Source: Beta vulgaris subsp. vulgaris
Lineage: Eukaryota > Streptophyta > Magnoliopsida > Caryophyllales > Amaranthaceae
Length of the DNA: 64,000 bases
Assembly (NCBI RefSeq): GCF_026745355.1
Contig: NC_079206.1
Coordinates: 6,283,044-6,347,043 of the forward strand
Direction: 5' to 3'
Shown one piece after another: positions 1 to 12,423 of this stretch. The position numbers and the translations under genes were made by a program. Each line of letters starts with the position of its first letter. Position 1 is the first letter of the stretch. Below the pieces are notes generated by a model. It did no database searches, had not been told where the DNA came from, and saw only the letters and a list, made by a program, of their open reading frames with translations.

Positions 1-235
1 TACCAAACTATGCCCTATGGACATTTTGTTATTTTCAGTCCAATTTTAGATTATCTTTTAGGAAAACTTGACATTGTTAGTCCGAACTATGCTTTAAAAG
101 GTCCAAATTTTTAATTATCTCATAACAATCTCAATTTTGAGAATTTTCTTTTCACAATAATCCTTTAACTTAATTAGTTTGCCAAATAAGTTTTTAAAAT
201 ACACGAGTACATGGGACTCATCCAAAAACCCTTTA

Positions 236-993
236 TCTTTATTACATAAGGGAAGGGGGGAGCAATGGTGTCCTCTTTTGAAATGTCTATTTTGCCCCCT
301 TCCCTTTCTACATTACAAAAAGAATGTCAAAATCAAAATCGACACTCAAAAAATACTACCGAAAATTAGTTTACAACACCCATTCACAAATCACTTAAAA
401 GAAGAAACTTTACAAATCACCCAAACAATTGAGAAAATCACGATACGCAAATCACTCAAATAATCGGGAAACTTTATTAAAATTTAGAATTAACATACAA
501 ACTAAAACTAATAACCTAGAACGTCAATACATACGAAAACATTTACAAAAATTTACTTACAAATCACTATTCTCAAGAATCATTCACAATTAATGGTGGG
601 TCATGATAAAAATAGAGGTGTATTTGTAGTAAAATCAGAATTTAGAAGTTAGACAAGGAAAAAAATTATTTACTTTTTTATAGTGTTTAGAATTTAGAAG
701 TTAGTACGGTACTTAATTTAAAAATCAACTAAAAAATTATAATATTAGAATTCATAAATAAATTCAATAAAATTTATATTTTGTTCATAGAATTTAACTT
801 TGAAAAGTAAAAAAAAAAAGACAAAAATAATGGTGAGAGACTTAAGTGACAGAAACTAAACTAATCAAATTTTGCAACTAAAAACAATTATACTTCATAT
901 GCCTAATATTCGAATTTTGGCTCTCATGTCGAAGAAAATCGAGTTTTTGTTTCAAAAAAAATTCAAGCACGCATCGCGTGCAAAAAATTCTAG
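236..993 (+). mobile_element. Helitron, non-autonomous (family 1, copy A)
   Basis: The 5' end begins TCTTTATTACATAAGGGAAG directly after a host A (235). The 3' end is a hairpin (GCACGC-atc-GCGTGC, 967-981), a 9-nt gap, CTAG (990-993) and a host T. That is the Helitron signature: 5'-TC, a hairpin just before CTRR, insertion between A and T, no target duplication. The copy at 21251-21767 shares both ends. No Rep/helicase reading frame is present, so it would depend on an autonomous partner. Confidence 0.8.
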
Positions 994-1028
994 TTTAAAT
1001 TAATTAGAGGCTAGAGCCAATGAAAGAG

Positions 1029-1502
1029 TTTTTTTTTTTTTTTTTTGGTGAAAAGGGACTTAAATTACTTAGTTAAAATATTACATACTGGCCACATCCG
1101 GCCTGGAATACATTCTGCACGATATAAATCCATACAATAACTAGGGGGGAAGGGGAAAAACCTAGTTACATTGATACAACCATATAAATCATCATCCCGT
1201 CGCCGGGCCATACAATCCGCTATGCTGTTTAGGTCCCTACTGCAGTGCATAATCTTGATCTCCTGGAACATCTGTCGTAACTCCCTGCAAATATCAATGA
1301 TATGAGAATATTGGTTAGTCTGAGAACTACCGTTGGACACGAGGTACACTGCCACTTTACCATCCGAGAAAAGGACCAATTTTTGAAATCTATGGCTAAT
1401 AGCTAATTGAAGGCCTTCCCAAATTCCTAACAACTCCGCTAATAATGCATCTCTCGCAAAGGAGTATCACTTAAACCCTACCACCCAATTGCCCCTATGG
1501 TC
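1029..1502 (-). mobile_element. 5'-truncated LINE tail with RNase H remnant
   Basis: On the minus strand, 1433-1150 encodes part of an RNase H domain of the RVT_3 type found at the C-terminus of plant LINE ORF2 (LLGIWEGLQLAI, LFSDGKVAVYLV, RDLNSIADCMARR). The frame is broken upstream of 1433. The element ends in a run of T on the plus strand at 1029-1046, which is its poly(A) tail. A 12-bp direct repeat CCAATGAAAGAG flanks it (1017-1028 and 1503-1514) and fits a target-site duplication. This is a dead, truncated retroposition product. Confidence 0.8.
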
Positions 1503-1514
1503 CCAATGAAAGAG

Positions 1515-3192
1515 ATTAATGCATCATAATTATCGGATTTAGCAAGTTGAATATGCTGAAAGACCATTTTGGGAATGGAACCCTCCAAAGATGGGACTGC
1601 ACTACCCCTAAACCCCTCACCTTGACCTTCACTCCATTTTTCACCCCCTCTTCTCCCCCATTTATGCTACCCATTTGAATCTCTTTGGCATTCACCAAAT
1701 TCTTGAGAAACCCAAAACCCCAAATTACCTCTCTTGCCATATTCCTGTTCGTCGGCTGCTTGTTCTTGCTGGTTCTGTTGTTCCTCCATCGATGCTGCTC
1801 CTCTTCGTTAGCTACTGTTACTGCTGTTAATTGAGTTTCGCAGCTTCACGATATAATCATGCGTATTATTCACTTGTTCAGCTTGAATATTGGTCTTGTT
1901 CAGAGGTATAATTTAGGCCAATTCTCCTAAGTCTTGCATAATTTTAAAATTTACTCCATATATGAATATTATTGTGTTGCTTTTGTTGCATCTTATTGCT
2001 TCACTTCTATTTGATATAGAATTCAATTCTTAGTCTGGAACATCTTTTCAGCTTGTTTGGTACATTCTGTTATTAGGATTTTTGGAATCAAATTAGTTTG
2101 TACAACCCATCTTAGTGTTTCTGATTTTCTAAGGTAATCTGTTTTATAAATTATTTGGTATCTTCTTTGAGAGGTTCGGCGGTAGTGGCTGTCACTGCTG
2201 GGGGAGTAGGGAATGGAGAGCAAAAGCACGGAGCTGGTTTGATGGGGGTGTGTGGTCGGTGCGAAGAAGGGAAGAAGAAGACATTAAGGGGGGGGGGGAA
2301 TTAAACGAAAGCTTGTTTTACCTCTTGTAGCAGGTCATTTACGTATTGAGACCATTTTTGTAAAAAATGTGCAAGAGTTGGGACCACTGAGGAATAATAA
2401 AAAGTTGGGAATGAAAATGGCAGAATGCCCATAGTTAGGATGGTTTTTTCCTAAAAAAAATTGAATCCTTAATTTGCAAACCCCGTGTGAAGTTCAGAAG
2501 TGGAGTTATTTGTAATAAGATTCAGGATTGGATTTATCAGTAGTAAGATTCAGGATTGGAGTTTTTTGTAGTTAGATTTGAGGTTTTGGTCAATTTTAGA
2601 TTCCAATATGTGATAATCGATTAATCATTGCTCAATATAGATGAATGTGCCTAGTTGTGATACAATATGTTTGAGGGAGAATTGTGCTTGACTGGCTGTA
2701 GATTGCAATTGTTTGCAAATGGATTTTGGTTCTTGTAAATTAAACTTGTCCTAGTGAAATGAAATATAGTTTGCTTTTGCAAAGCTCTTCATAGGGAGTT
2801 TATTGTATGTAAAATTACAAGTAATTCAAAGTTAGTTAAAATAAAATATGTGAGAATGTACTGTGGTTTTTGTAATGTGGACACTAAATTCTTTGTTCTT
2901 TCGTCTTCTTTTCAGCATGTCTTATTGATTTGAGTTTCTTTCTTTCATCATGTTATTTGATGTGGGTTATAAGCCAAGTTGTGGATCATATCTAGTGGTC
3001 TCAATGTCACCAGATAGGGGACTTTGGCATTGGTGCAAAAATGTTTAAAGAATTCCTTTTCGCATGAGGAGTATGGGCATGAATCTTTGGTTTCGGATGG
3101 CATGGTAGGCTCATCCTAGAATCTCCTTGATGTAAATTTAAAGGTTGGATACTTTTGGGAGAAAATTGTAGTTTTCAGCTACTGCCTTCTGT
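1515..3192. other. Intergenic region upstream of the PPR gene
   Basis: No supported gene. The short open frames here have no recognisable domain. The last 200 bases should hold the promoter and leader of the PPR gene. A TTTTCAG acceptor-like site at 3172-3178 suggests the leader may be spliced, but no donor could be assigned. Confidence 0.4.
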
Positions 3193-4914
3193 ATGTCTCT
3201 CTCTGACTTGAGTACAATATTGACCAAGTGTTTGACTGTGAATACGGCAAAACAAATCCATGCTCAGCTGGTTGTTAATGGTCTCGTTGATGTTGAGACT
3301 GAGCTGGTCCGTCAACTAGCGTCATCTGTCCGCAATTTTACCCCATCTGTTGTTCGTTATGTCAAAACTTTACTTTGTTACCTGCAATATCCTGACTGCT
3401 TTTCTTGGTCTTGTGTCATACGTTCCTTCGCTCAACATGGACAATTCAAAGAGGCGTTCTCTCTTCATGTTCAAATGCAAAGATTGGGATTGCAGCCAAG
3501 CACATTTTCGCTCTCATCTTCTTTGAGATCATGTGCTCGTATCCCTTATAAGGTTGGAGGTGTTTCCATTCATGCGCAGGTCCACAAATATGAAATTTTT
3601 CAAAGTGTCTATGTGCGAACACCTCTTCTGGATTTCTATGCTAAATTGGGTGATATGAAGTCTGCCAAGAAGGTCTTTGACGAGATAGGCGAGAAGAATG
3701 TGGTTTCTTGGAATTCGTTGTTGGCAGGATACTTGGCATCTCAAGATTTGTTGACGGCAAAACAGTTGTTTGACAAGATGCCATGCAAGGATATTGTTTC
3801 TTGGAACTCGATGCTTTCAGGTTATGCAAGATCGGGAGATATGGATAAGGCATATCTCTTATTTCAACAGATGCCTGATAAAAATATAGCATCTTGGAAT
3901 GCCATGATAAGTGGTTATGTGGAGTGTGGGAAGATAGATATGGCACGGAGTTATTTTGATGCTATGCCTAAGAGAAACAACATTTCTTGGATGACGATCA
4001 TTTCTGGTTACTCAAAATGTGGGGATGTCGATGCCGCTCAGGAACTTTTCTTCCATATGCCAGAAAATGACGTGCTTTCATTCAATTCCATGATTGCTTG
4101 CTATGCTCAAAATAGCCGACCAAAGGAGGCAGTCCATTTGTTCAATGAGATGCTAGAGAGAAAGTTAATTGTTCAACCTGACAAAATGACTTTGGCTAGT
4201 GTTATATCCGCTTGTTCTCAGCTAGGAGACTTGGAATTTGGCTCTTGGATAGAGTCCTATATGATAAGACTTGGTATTGAACTGGACAATCATTTGGCTA
4301 CAGCATTCATTGATTTGCATGCCAAGTGCGGAAGCATTAACAAGGCTTATGAGTTGTTCCATGGCTTGGTTAAGAAAGATCTAGTTGCTTATACTGCTAT
4401 GATAGCAGGATGTGGGATAAACGGCAAGCCTCATGATGCTATTAAGTTGTTTCAAGAGATGCTAGATTCTGACATTCACCCAAATTTAGTCACATTTACT
4501 GGGATTTTGACTGCTTATAACCACGCTGGTCTTGTTGATGAAGGATATGAATGCTTTAATATGATGAGTGAGTTCAGGTTGGTGCCTTCTGCTGATCATT
4601 ATGGAATCATGGTTGACCTCCTGGGGAGGGCTGGAAGATTAAAAGAAGCACATGATCTGATTAAGAGCATGCCAATTCCACCTCATTCTGGAGTTTGGGG
4701 TGCCTTGCTTCTTGCTTGCAGGTTACACAACAATGTTGAGCTTGCTGAGATTGCCGCACAACACTGCTTCGCTTTGGAACACGATAAAACTGGCTATACC
4801 TCACTTCTCGGCAATATCTATGCATTGAATGATAGGTGGGACGATGCCAATAAAGTGAAGAAGAATTTGAAGTGTGTTGGATCAGAAAGGATTGCTGGTT
4901 GTAGTTGGGTATAA
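3193..4914 (+). CDS. PLS/E-class pentatricopeptide repeat protein (At4g22760-like)
   Basis: Intact single-exon frame of 573 residues. Tandem PPR motifs run from about residue 70 to 500, with repeated cores such as VVSWNSLLAGY, IVSWNSMLSGYARSGDMDKA and IASWNAMISGYVECGKIDMA and linkers of the KVFDEI / LFDKMP type. After the repeats comes an E domain (SGVWGALLLACRLHNNVELAE) ending GCSWV, with no E+ or DYW extension. PLS-class proteins usually bind organelle RNA and often act in C-to-U editing; an E-only protein would need a DYW-bearing partner. The start is firm as first ATG, because an in-frame TAG lies at 3169-3171. The N-terminus (MSLSDLSTILTKCLTVNTAK) is not an obvious transit peptide, so mitochondrion or plastid is unresolved. 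The neighbour at 12.4 kb suggests orthology with At4g22760, named from memory. Confidence 0.93.
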   Translation: MSLSDLSTILTKCLTVNTAKQIHAQLVVNGLVDVETELVRQLASSVRNFTPSVVRYVKTLLCYLQYPDCFSWSCVIRSFAQHGQFKEAFSLHVQMQRLGLQPSTFSLSSSLRSCARIPYKVGGVSIHAQVHKYEIFQSVYVRTPLLDFYAKLGDMKSAKKVFDEIGEKNVVSWNSLLAGYLASQDLLTAKQLFDKMPCKDIVSWNSMLSGYARSGDMDKAYLLFQQMPDKNIASWNAMISGYVECGKIDMARSYFDAMPKRNNISWMTIISGYSKCGDVDAAQELFFHMPENDVLSFNSMIACYAQNSRPKEAVHLFNEMLERKLIVQPDKMTLASVISACSQLGDLEFGSWIESYMIRLGIELDNHLATAFIDLHAKCGSINKAYELFHGLVKKDLVAYTAMIAGCGINGKPHDAIKLFQEMLDSDIHPNLVTFTGILTAYNHAGLVDEGYECFNMMSEFRLVPSADHYGIMVDLLGRAGRLKEAHDLIKSMPIPPHSGVWGALLLACRLHNNVELAEIAAQHCFALEHDKTGYTSLLGNIYALNDRWDDANKVKKNLKCVGSERIAGCSWV

Positions 4915-4917
4915 ATT

Positions 4918-5467
4918 AGCATTGAAGTCCTACTAAATTTTTCAGTGATGACTATTCATATGCAGTTTACTTCACAGTAGCATATCTTCAGGTATGCAAC
5001 AATCAACATCTGTACAACTTAGCTTGATTAATGATTATAGTATCCACCAGCATGCTGTGTTACACGGGATTTCGGAGTTACGAGTATTTCATTATGTTCC
5101 AGAAATGCTAGATAAAGGGTACCATTTAAAGTTAAGGTACCACACTACCACCGCAAGGCACATACCGCTACCGTCACAAGCATTCAAAGTTCAGCATATA
5201 CATCTACCACCATAACCATATGAGATACTCCCACACCTACCAAAGCTATTTTCTCTACCCGGAGTTGGATTTTCTTCACTTCCCGGTGATTTGTGCAATA
5301 TTTTTCAGTCTTAGAGCCTGATAGAGCATTCATTATTTCATTCAGTACTTGATTAGTTGAATTGATTAGTCTTAGAGCCTGATTAAGTGGTAGGTTTGTC
5401 ATCAGATCGTGATTAGCGCCTAATCATGTCGTGAATTGTTAAATGATGCATGACTTGGGTTTTACAC
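4918..5467. other. Downstream flank of the PPR gene
   Basis: 3' flank and intergenic DNA. No gene, RNA or element end could be recognised. It is followed directly by a Tourist-type MITE. Confidence 0.4.
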
Positions 5468-5470
5468 TTA

Positions 5471-5830
5471 GGCTCCGTTTGGTAGGGCGTAAAATATTTT
5501 CAGTGTAAAATGATTTTCATGGAAAACAATTTACAATGGAAAACACAATTCCAAAATTAGTTTTCCGTTGTTTGGTTCGATGAAAAAAAAATGATGAAAT
5601 GAAAGAAAAATGAAAGGGAAAGTAAGGAGGTAGTGAGAGGAGTGTACAAGAGAGAGAAGGAAAATATTTTCCCTTCATTTTGAAAGGAAAATGGTTTTCC
5701 ATCCTTGGGAGAGTAATTTTACCCCAAGGAAAAATGGTTTTACACTCTTTTGCCAACCAAACAATGTAAAACTGAAAATAGAGGAAAACAGTTTTCCGGG
5801 AAAACGTTTTACGTCCTACCAAACGGAGCC
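5471..5830. mobile_element. Tourist-like (PIF/Harbinger) MITE
   Basis: A 360-bp element with near-perfect terminal inverted repeats, GGCTCCGTTTGGTAGG at the left and its complement at the right (5815-5830). It is flanked by TTA on both sides (5468-5470, 5831-5833). The 3-bp TTA duplication and the GG...CC ends are typical of Tourist elements. The two halves are complementary well beyond the ends, so it could fold into a long hairpin. No transposase is encoded. Confidence 0.88.
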
Positions 5831-5833
5831 TTA

Positions 5834-7450
5834 GTGACAGATTTTGGTGTCATGGTACATTCTTTTTTTTTTTTAATACGTTGGAAATGAGTGGACGAAA
5901 ATCGAACTCATAGATTTGTGTTTGTCTATATGCTTGCTCACATCACAGCTTCTAGTGTGGAAGATTATAACTTGTATAAGCAATAATCAATATGTACACA
6001 TTTGATATGAGGTGGTGTTGGAATGACGTAACGTTTAAAACTATACACATGGTTGAAATTTTGCCCCTCATTGCAGTTTCTTTAATATGAGACTATAGCT
6101 GATTTATGAGTTATGACTAATGCTTATGATGATAAGCTATGAAGGAGACTTGCCCTTTGTCATAAGATCTCTTTAATTGTCTACATCTTGATCGTACGTT
6201 AAGGCTGAGGAAAGCGACATGGATAGTGGAAATTACACCCAAGTTGGTTCGAATAATGTTTGATATTGGGTGGTTGACAACTAAATTAAGATTGCCCAAT
6301 GGAATATGAACAGCTACTTGATAACAAAGATTGTAGTTCTTTTCGTCGACCAAACAACTCTCCAATTTTATTTGCGGGACGAAAAGATATAGGTCTTGTT
6401 TGGTAAAGAGAAGATTGTGTATTAATAAGTGGTTTTGAAGGATTAACATGTTTAATCTTTTAGTGTTGGTGTGTGATAATCAAAGAATTAGAAAAAGTTG
6501 TTTGGATCCAAAAATTTGATTCTGCAAAATGCTGGTGAAGGGAGTAATTTTTGGTGAAAGTGGACTTAGGATGATAAAATGAATGATAGATATGCCTAAA
6601 AAATTACCAAAAATGACTACCTTTGTCTAATGGTGGATCCAAAATTTTTAAATGGGGGTGTAAAATAAACTTGATTTTAATATCACAATTAATGAAAAAA
6701 AAAGTTAATATATTTATAGAAAATAAAGTGTCAAAAGTATATTGAAATGGGTCTTTTCTAAAAAGATTTAAAGAAAATAAAATTGGTATTCTCATTCAAA
6801 AATTATTAAAAGAGACGGTCTAGTTTTAATATAAAAGTAGACCTAGTCACTAAATGGATTAAACTAGTCACCGAAAGAAATTAACCTAGTTACTATTGGG
6901 CTAATTCTCTTATTGATATTGAGCTTACTATTGCCTAATTTTACTTTTTGCTTAGTATTTCTAAAAGTAAGGCAATTTAAATATTTGCAATGTCCTTTCT
7001 CCCTTCCTTCAACACACGATAAGTATTATTCCCTCTGTTTTTTATCATTCTCATTTTATTTTGCACGTCTCCCAATTCACATCTTCGAACTTAAATATCT
7101 TTCATTATATCAAATTTGACCACTCTTGTTTGTAGAGCACTGCTGTAGAATTATGCGCTATAAATAAGTTAGATGTGATCATGGGTCGGGTCGGGCCAGA
7201 CCGGCCAAAATTCGAGACAAAATTTTGTGCCCAAAGCCTGCTATTTTGGGCCAGAATGAGCGGGTGTTTCAGGCCAAAATCGGGGCGGGCCAAAAAAATA
7301 GACTAAAAAGTCATTTTTAGCTTGCCTAAAGCCCGCCCAAAGCAAAAAAAATCGGGTCGGATCGGCCCAAAATGATCAACTAAAATAAGTATAATTGTTT
7401 GCAAAGAAAGGTTCACAACTACTTAATGACCCTTAAATGCTATTTGCCTA
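5834..7450. other. AT-rich intergenic DNA with repeat debris
   Basis: No gene supported. At 5863-5950 a T-run followed by a degenerate aatcgaactc box looks like a decayed SINE. At 6815-6930 there are loose repeats of GGATTAAACTAG that recur at 11.73-11.83 kb. At 7185-7380 a segment rich in GGGTCGGG / GGCCAAAA is related to 21.8-21.95 kb, probably an old dispersed repeat. Confidence 0.4.
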
Positions 7451-7983
7451 TCTATACAAATATATTAAAAGGCATGCCGCGTGAATGAAAGTCTATGGGT
7501 CACGTGACACTCCATTCAAATTTCTAATACAAATGTTTTATGTCTATGTGTACTATACTCTTTACTTTAAAAAAAAAGTGTAAGTGCAAGATATCAAACA
7601 CGTGACCATTGAAATGAAAAATAAGAGGTTAACCATCAATACACTATGATTTTGTTGTTTAATATTTTAAATAATATATGATAAAGTCTTATAATAATTA
7701 TAAAATTAACTCAAAAAACTTAAACAAGTATATACCACTTTTATTACGTAACTTACAAGAGGATATTCATGTCATATTCTCTTACCACAATTTCTTTTAA
7801 GGTGTTGTTTTCAAACGCAAATTTTTCAATTTGTTTTTATTTATCACGTCGTGATGTGAATTTTTCAATTTTTTAATTGACAAAAAAACGAAAAGTGGTA
7901 AAATAAATTATGAAATTTAAAAATAATAACATATTTGTTTATTGTAACTGACCCGAGGCATAGTTGGGATAAAAAAAAACTAG
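7451..7983 (+). mobile_element. Helitron, non-autonomous (family 2, copy 1)
   Basis: It starts TCTATACAAATATATTAAAA after host A (7450) and ends ...AAACTAG (7980-7983) before host T. The opposite-strand copy at 48731-49739 matches it almost end to end, which fixes both boundaries independently. In that copy the 3' hairpin CCCG...CGGG is intact; here it has decayed (acccgaggcatagttggg). The 533-bp element has no coding capacity. Confidence 0.82.
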
Positions 7984-7984
7984 T

Positions 7985-10982
7985 TTGGTATTATTTTACG
8001 TGAAGCTTGTGATGAGTTAATAAGTCTTCCAACAATTGGATTTGGACGGATTTGATCATTATATATATGATTGAAATGTGGTTTTTCTTTCTTTTGTTCT
8101 TCTCATTTTCTTATTTTGGCAAAAATTATGGTTTGCTAAAAAATCCCATAACTAAAAGATATGTTCCATATATAGGATATATAAATAGTTACACAAGTCA
8201 ACTTCATTGCAAAGAGTATAAATTTTTCCATTCTTTTTATAAAGAAAAAAAAATTGACATAAATAATCCTAATTTTTATCGTGTAAAAGTGCAAAATGTA
8301 ATTGAGTATTATGATTAATCAATCATACATTACAGATGGAGTGCTAAGAAAGAGGCCAGCTTATATGTCCTTCTATTACTGATTACTCCTATACCAGTTA
8401 CCAAACACCAATGACCTTGCGTTTTTATTGTTTGTCATCTTCCCAACTCCTAATAGTAGTTACTAGTTACCTCGTTGGCCTTTTTGTTGCGAGGAAGGGA
8501 CACTTTTTGCACATTTAGAACTTCAATTTTCTTAAAGTTTTTGTTTTTTTTGAGAAAGACATTTGAAGTATTCAATAATATCCAGCTTTTTGTGACAATT
8601 GATAAATTATTTTGTCTATTGAGGTTCATGCATTTGATTTTCGTAGCTATATAGAAGTATTACTAATAGAGCAAAATTTAATCTTAGGTTTGTAAAGGAA
8701 AATCTTCCTATACCAAAACAATTTCAAGTTGAATTAATTACTAAGTAAGATTAAATTACGTTTAGGTTAATATAACTTGTGAAGCTGTAACAAAGTATGT
8801 CCTCAAGTTTTAGTTATTATACTCTTATATATGTAAAAGAAGACAAAGGATCCGATGAAATAAAGGCTAAAGTAGAAAGAAATCTATTAAAAGATGTCAT
8901 TTCCGTAAAGAAATATTATACTTCTTGTTAGGATTTGTTCCTAACTGAAATTATTACTATATCTCAATTGTTACTTGTGAATTTCATAATTGGCTAGAAC
9001 ACTGCACATCGCAAAAATCCCATCAATTTTTTTTTTATATAGAGGAATCCTTATTAATTTAGCATTCAACTAGAGGGTTGTTACTACCATTTTTATGTGA
9101 TGGCTAGCATTTATTATGATACATTGTATTAAGACCCAAAGGATTTAATAATGTTTACATTAATAATGTAAAGGTCCAATTATACTAAGAAGCCCATGAT
9201 AAAGAGTCAAGGAAAGTCAACTACTAGAAGGCCCATAAAAGAACGCCTATGAAGGCCAAGAATGTTCAGGAGATATAAGTCATATGACATCAAAACGTGG
9301 TCATATGACATCAAAACGTGGACAAGGACGTGGGTAACTGTAAACCTTATGAAGGAGCATGCAAGATTACGTGGGTAGTGGGACATGATCACTTTAGCGC
9401 CAGAAAAGAGCAGTTGTGATTTGAATCATAAACGATTCAAATCGTTTCCCTCCAAAGAGGCAAGGAAGTTACGTGTAATGATGAAGTATAAATACAAGAA
9501 GAATGATCAATTGAACGACAACAAACACAACACACAACAACGTGCAATTTACTTCCTTTCTAGCGTAACTTTAACCTAGATCAGCCAACCCCCTTCTGGG
9601 GTTATACTTTAGTTCCTAGCCTAGATCTAGAGCATGTACTAAGTGATACGTTTGTTCATCTCCAGTTTTAGCCGGAACTCGTGGAGGTATCCATCTTCGT
9701 GTTTTCCTTTAATTGTCCAGCCTAGTTTATGTTCATTTGTGTTATAAAAAAATCTTTCTAGAAGTTTGTGATATGAGTGGGAATATTCAGCTTTAATTAA
9801 TAGATTAATTATTGCGTTGTTGTCTTATTTAATACGTATCGCCTGAATTTATTAGGTGTTGTAGTTTAATTAACTTAAGCTATAACAAAATACGTTAGCA
9901 AGGTTTTAACTAACTAAAACTGGTAACCCCAGGGACTAAGACTCCCGTGAAGCTCAGTATCTAACTATTGGTGTGCATTGACTTGTTTACAAAATCATCC
10001 AACTGATTTTGCACCAATAAAAGCTCAAAGCTCAGTATCTAACTATTGGGTTCTATCTCTCTCCATGTGAGAGTTTAGAGAATTTGTTTTTGGGTTTTTG
10101 TGTGATTCAACATGTTGAATTGTTGATCGAAATTTGTGCGGAGTTGCAACAGATGTCAAGACTTTGTTTACAATCACTTGAATTGAATCCGATTCTATTT
10201 CAAAACTACAAAAGATCGATAGACCCCCTTGCAGAAGGCTGCATCAGACAGCGATGGGAAAGACAAGGGTTTTTAGAAGTGTTAGATCTACTCAACGATC
10301 GTGGTTTTATCATATTAGATTTGTATTTATTTCATTTTGATATGTATTTGTTTAGTTTTGACTTCTATTGTAGGTGTCGTATGACTTTGAATCAATGAAT
10401 TAATATTATTTTCAAAAAAAAAGTTCTATCAAAATGAATCCTTTATGTCACCTCGTTTGAGCTAGGAAAAATTATGAAATATATGGTGTCACCTCATTCC
10501 CTACCATTGCATATTAGATTTTCCATCCACCATCGTCATCATATTAAATTTACTACACCGACCACGAGTAATCTCTATCAGAGGACAAAATGCAGAATTT
10601 AAGCGATTAATTTTCGTGTTAGAACTTTGGTAAGATATGAGATAATATTGACAAAGTCGGTATGAAAAGCGCAACATAGGGAGGAGATTTCGTAAAAGAA
10701 CAATACCGTAGAAATGTAGAATATTCTCTGAACAAAATTGTATTTTAGTCGCAAAATGAGTACATCAGAGGACAATCTTTGTACAACCAAAGTCTTGAGA
10801 ACATAAATGATGATCCCAAAAGAAACAAATTTATGTGGCATTGTGAGTTGCAAAGTTTGAGTACATGATTTTTTTTGTGTGCAAAAGACTAAAAGAGTGA
10901 AGGATCAACCAATTATTCGCCTCCTAAAATAAAGCAACAGATCTCTCATCGAAAATTGCACCAAATCCAAATACTATATTAC
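7985..10982. other. Intergenic DNA, no gene supported
   Basis: AT-rich. Visible features are a 21-bp direct duplication at 9280-9321 (repeats of catatgacatcaaaacgtgg) and a GC-richer stretch at 9390-10100 with a TATA-like site (9487) and a second copy of GCTCAGTATCTAACTATTGG (9953 and 10031). That stretch may be a retroelement LTR and leader, but no matching second LTR, primer site or protein was found. The open frames at 8052-8318 and 10084-10398 show no domain. Confidence 0.35.
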
Positions 10983-11106
10983 TTTTTTTTTTAATCCATA
11001 TGAGCCACGAAGGCAGTACAAAGTACAAAAAAAGGGAGGGGGATTCGAACCTGAGACATATTGTTCACAGCACCTCAATTTTAACCATTAGGCCAAAACA
11101 TCCTTG
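10983..11106 (-). mobile_element. tRNA-derived SINE, copy 1
   Basis: On the minus strand it has a pol III box A (TGGCCTAATGG, 11095-11085) and box B (GGTTCGAATCC, 11051-11041) at tRNA-like spacing. It ends in an A-run (T-run 10983-10992 on plus). Copies at 11840 and 12845 share the head, boxes and the tail sequence GGCTCATATGGAT. No clear target-site duplication was found for this copy. Confidence 0.72.
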
Positions 11107-11822
11107 GTTTTTTTTTGTGTTTCTATTAATTGCAAGAGAAATTAATTTCTAGGAAGCAAGATAGTTTTTTTTTTTACCATGCTCGTTATATACCATGCTC
11201 GTTATATACCATGCTCTACACAACTGGTTTAATAATCAGATCGTGTCGGTTGCAACCCACTTACTTAAACGGGTGGAAACCTTAACCCAAATCCATTATT
11301 TTCGTGTTTGATTCTGGTCGAGATAACAGGTGGTATCAATTTTTAGTACCTTTGTAATCGATATTGGATGATGTCAATTATCTTTTGCTTTTTTCTTTTT
11401 TTTTTTAAAAAAATGAGAAGTTGGTTTACATCTAAATATGTGCACTAATAATATTGAGTAGCATAATCATTGATAATGGTACAAAAAGGTGGGACAAAAG
11501 ATTTAGCCTCAATTATATTATAGGCATTATACAATCATTCTTATTACAAAAAATTATTAGAATAGACTGTCATTTTCTTAACAATCCCATCTCATCTCAC
11601 TACAATCCAACACTATCTCTAGACATCCACACCAACCTAGTCATCCCTTTTCTTCTCCTCCCTTTTGTTCCCGTTTGAATCTCGAAGTACAATAGAAATT
11701 TTAAAAAAATAATCCAACAGTTTTAGTGAATGGATTAAACTAGCCATTAAACGGATTAAAGAATATAATTATTAAATGAATTAAACTAGTTACAATATAG
11801 ATTAAACTAGTTACTATCGCTG
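11107..11822. other. Intergenic DNA between SINE copies
   Basis: Contains a short tandem repeat at 11177-11216 (taccatgctcgttata units) and GGATTAAACTAG-type repeats at 11730-11820. No gene. Confidence 0.4.
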
Positions 11823-11839
11823 TTTTTAGTAAGCTTAGT

Positions 11840-11967
11840 TTTCCTTTATACATATGAGCCATGAAAGCCGAACAAATTACAAAGAAAAGGAGGGAGGATT
11901 CGAACTTGTAACCTATCGTTCAAAAGTCACAACACTTCAACCAACCACTAATGTAAGACATACTTAA
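11840..11967 (-). mobile_element. tRNA-derived SINE, copy 2, with 17-bp target duplication
   Basis: Same family as 10983-11106, with box B rc ggattcgaac at 11896-11905. It is flanked by a perfect 17-bp direct repeat TTTTTAGTAAGCTTAGT (11823-11839 and 11968-11984). This duplication proves insertion by target-primed retroposition and fixes the limits. Confidence 0.83.
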
Positions 11968-12423
11968 TTTTTAGTAAGCTTAGTCATTGTCTAATCTTTA
12001 ATTAAAAGTAAATGATTTCTTATACAACCAACTCTTTATTATAATCACAATTACAATTAGTTTTAAATTGCACGGATTCAAAAACTAGTTAGGAATAAAA
12101 GGACGGCAGGGAAACCGTATTAAAGAAACTTAGCACCATGCCAAGGAGTGGTGGAAATTGTAGAGAGAAAGCTTACTAGCACCCCAACTTTACCTTTGTA
12201 GAAGCATTCCCATATTCTCCCCATTAGCACGCAAACAATAACCAATACATTTTTGTCATTCACATAACAACATCTAACTTGGAAATATTTTCTCCTATCA
12301 TTTCTCAATCATACAATATAAACTAACTAATTAAGCGTCAACTTTCCCTCTACATACATAGTACATACATACATACATACATCCCCTTCCTTTGAATTTT
12401 GATCAGTGATCACCATCATATTC

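Noticed and set aside
8052..8318. 88-codon frame at 8.05 kb as a small membrane protein gene
   Set aside because: Composition is that of AT-rich random DNA (Phe/Tyr/Ile/Lys), with no conserved motif, introns or support on either side.
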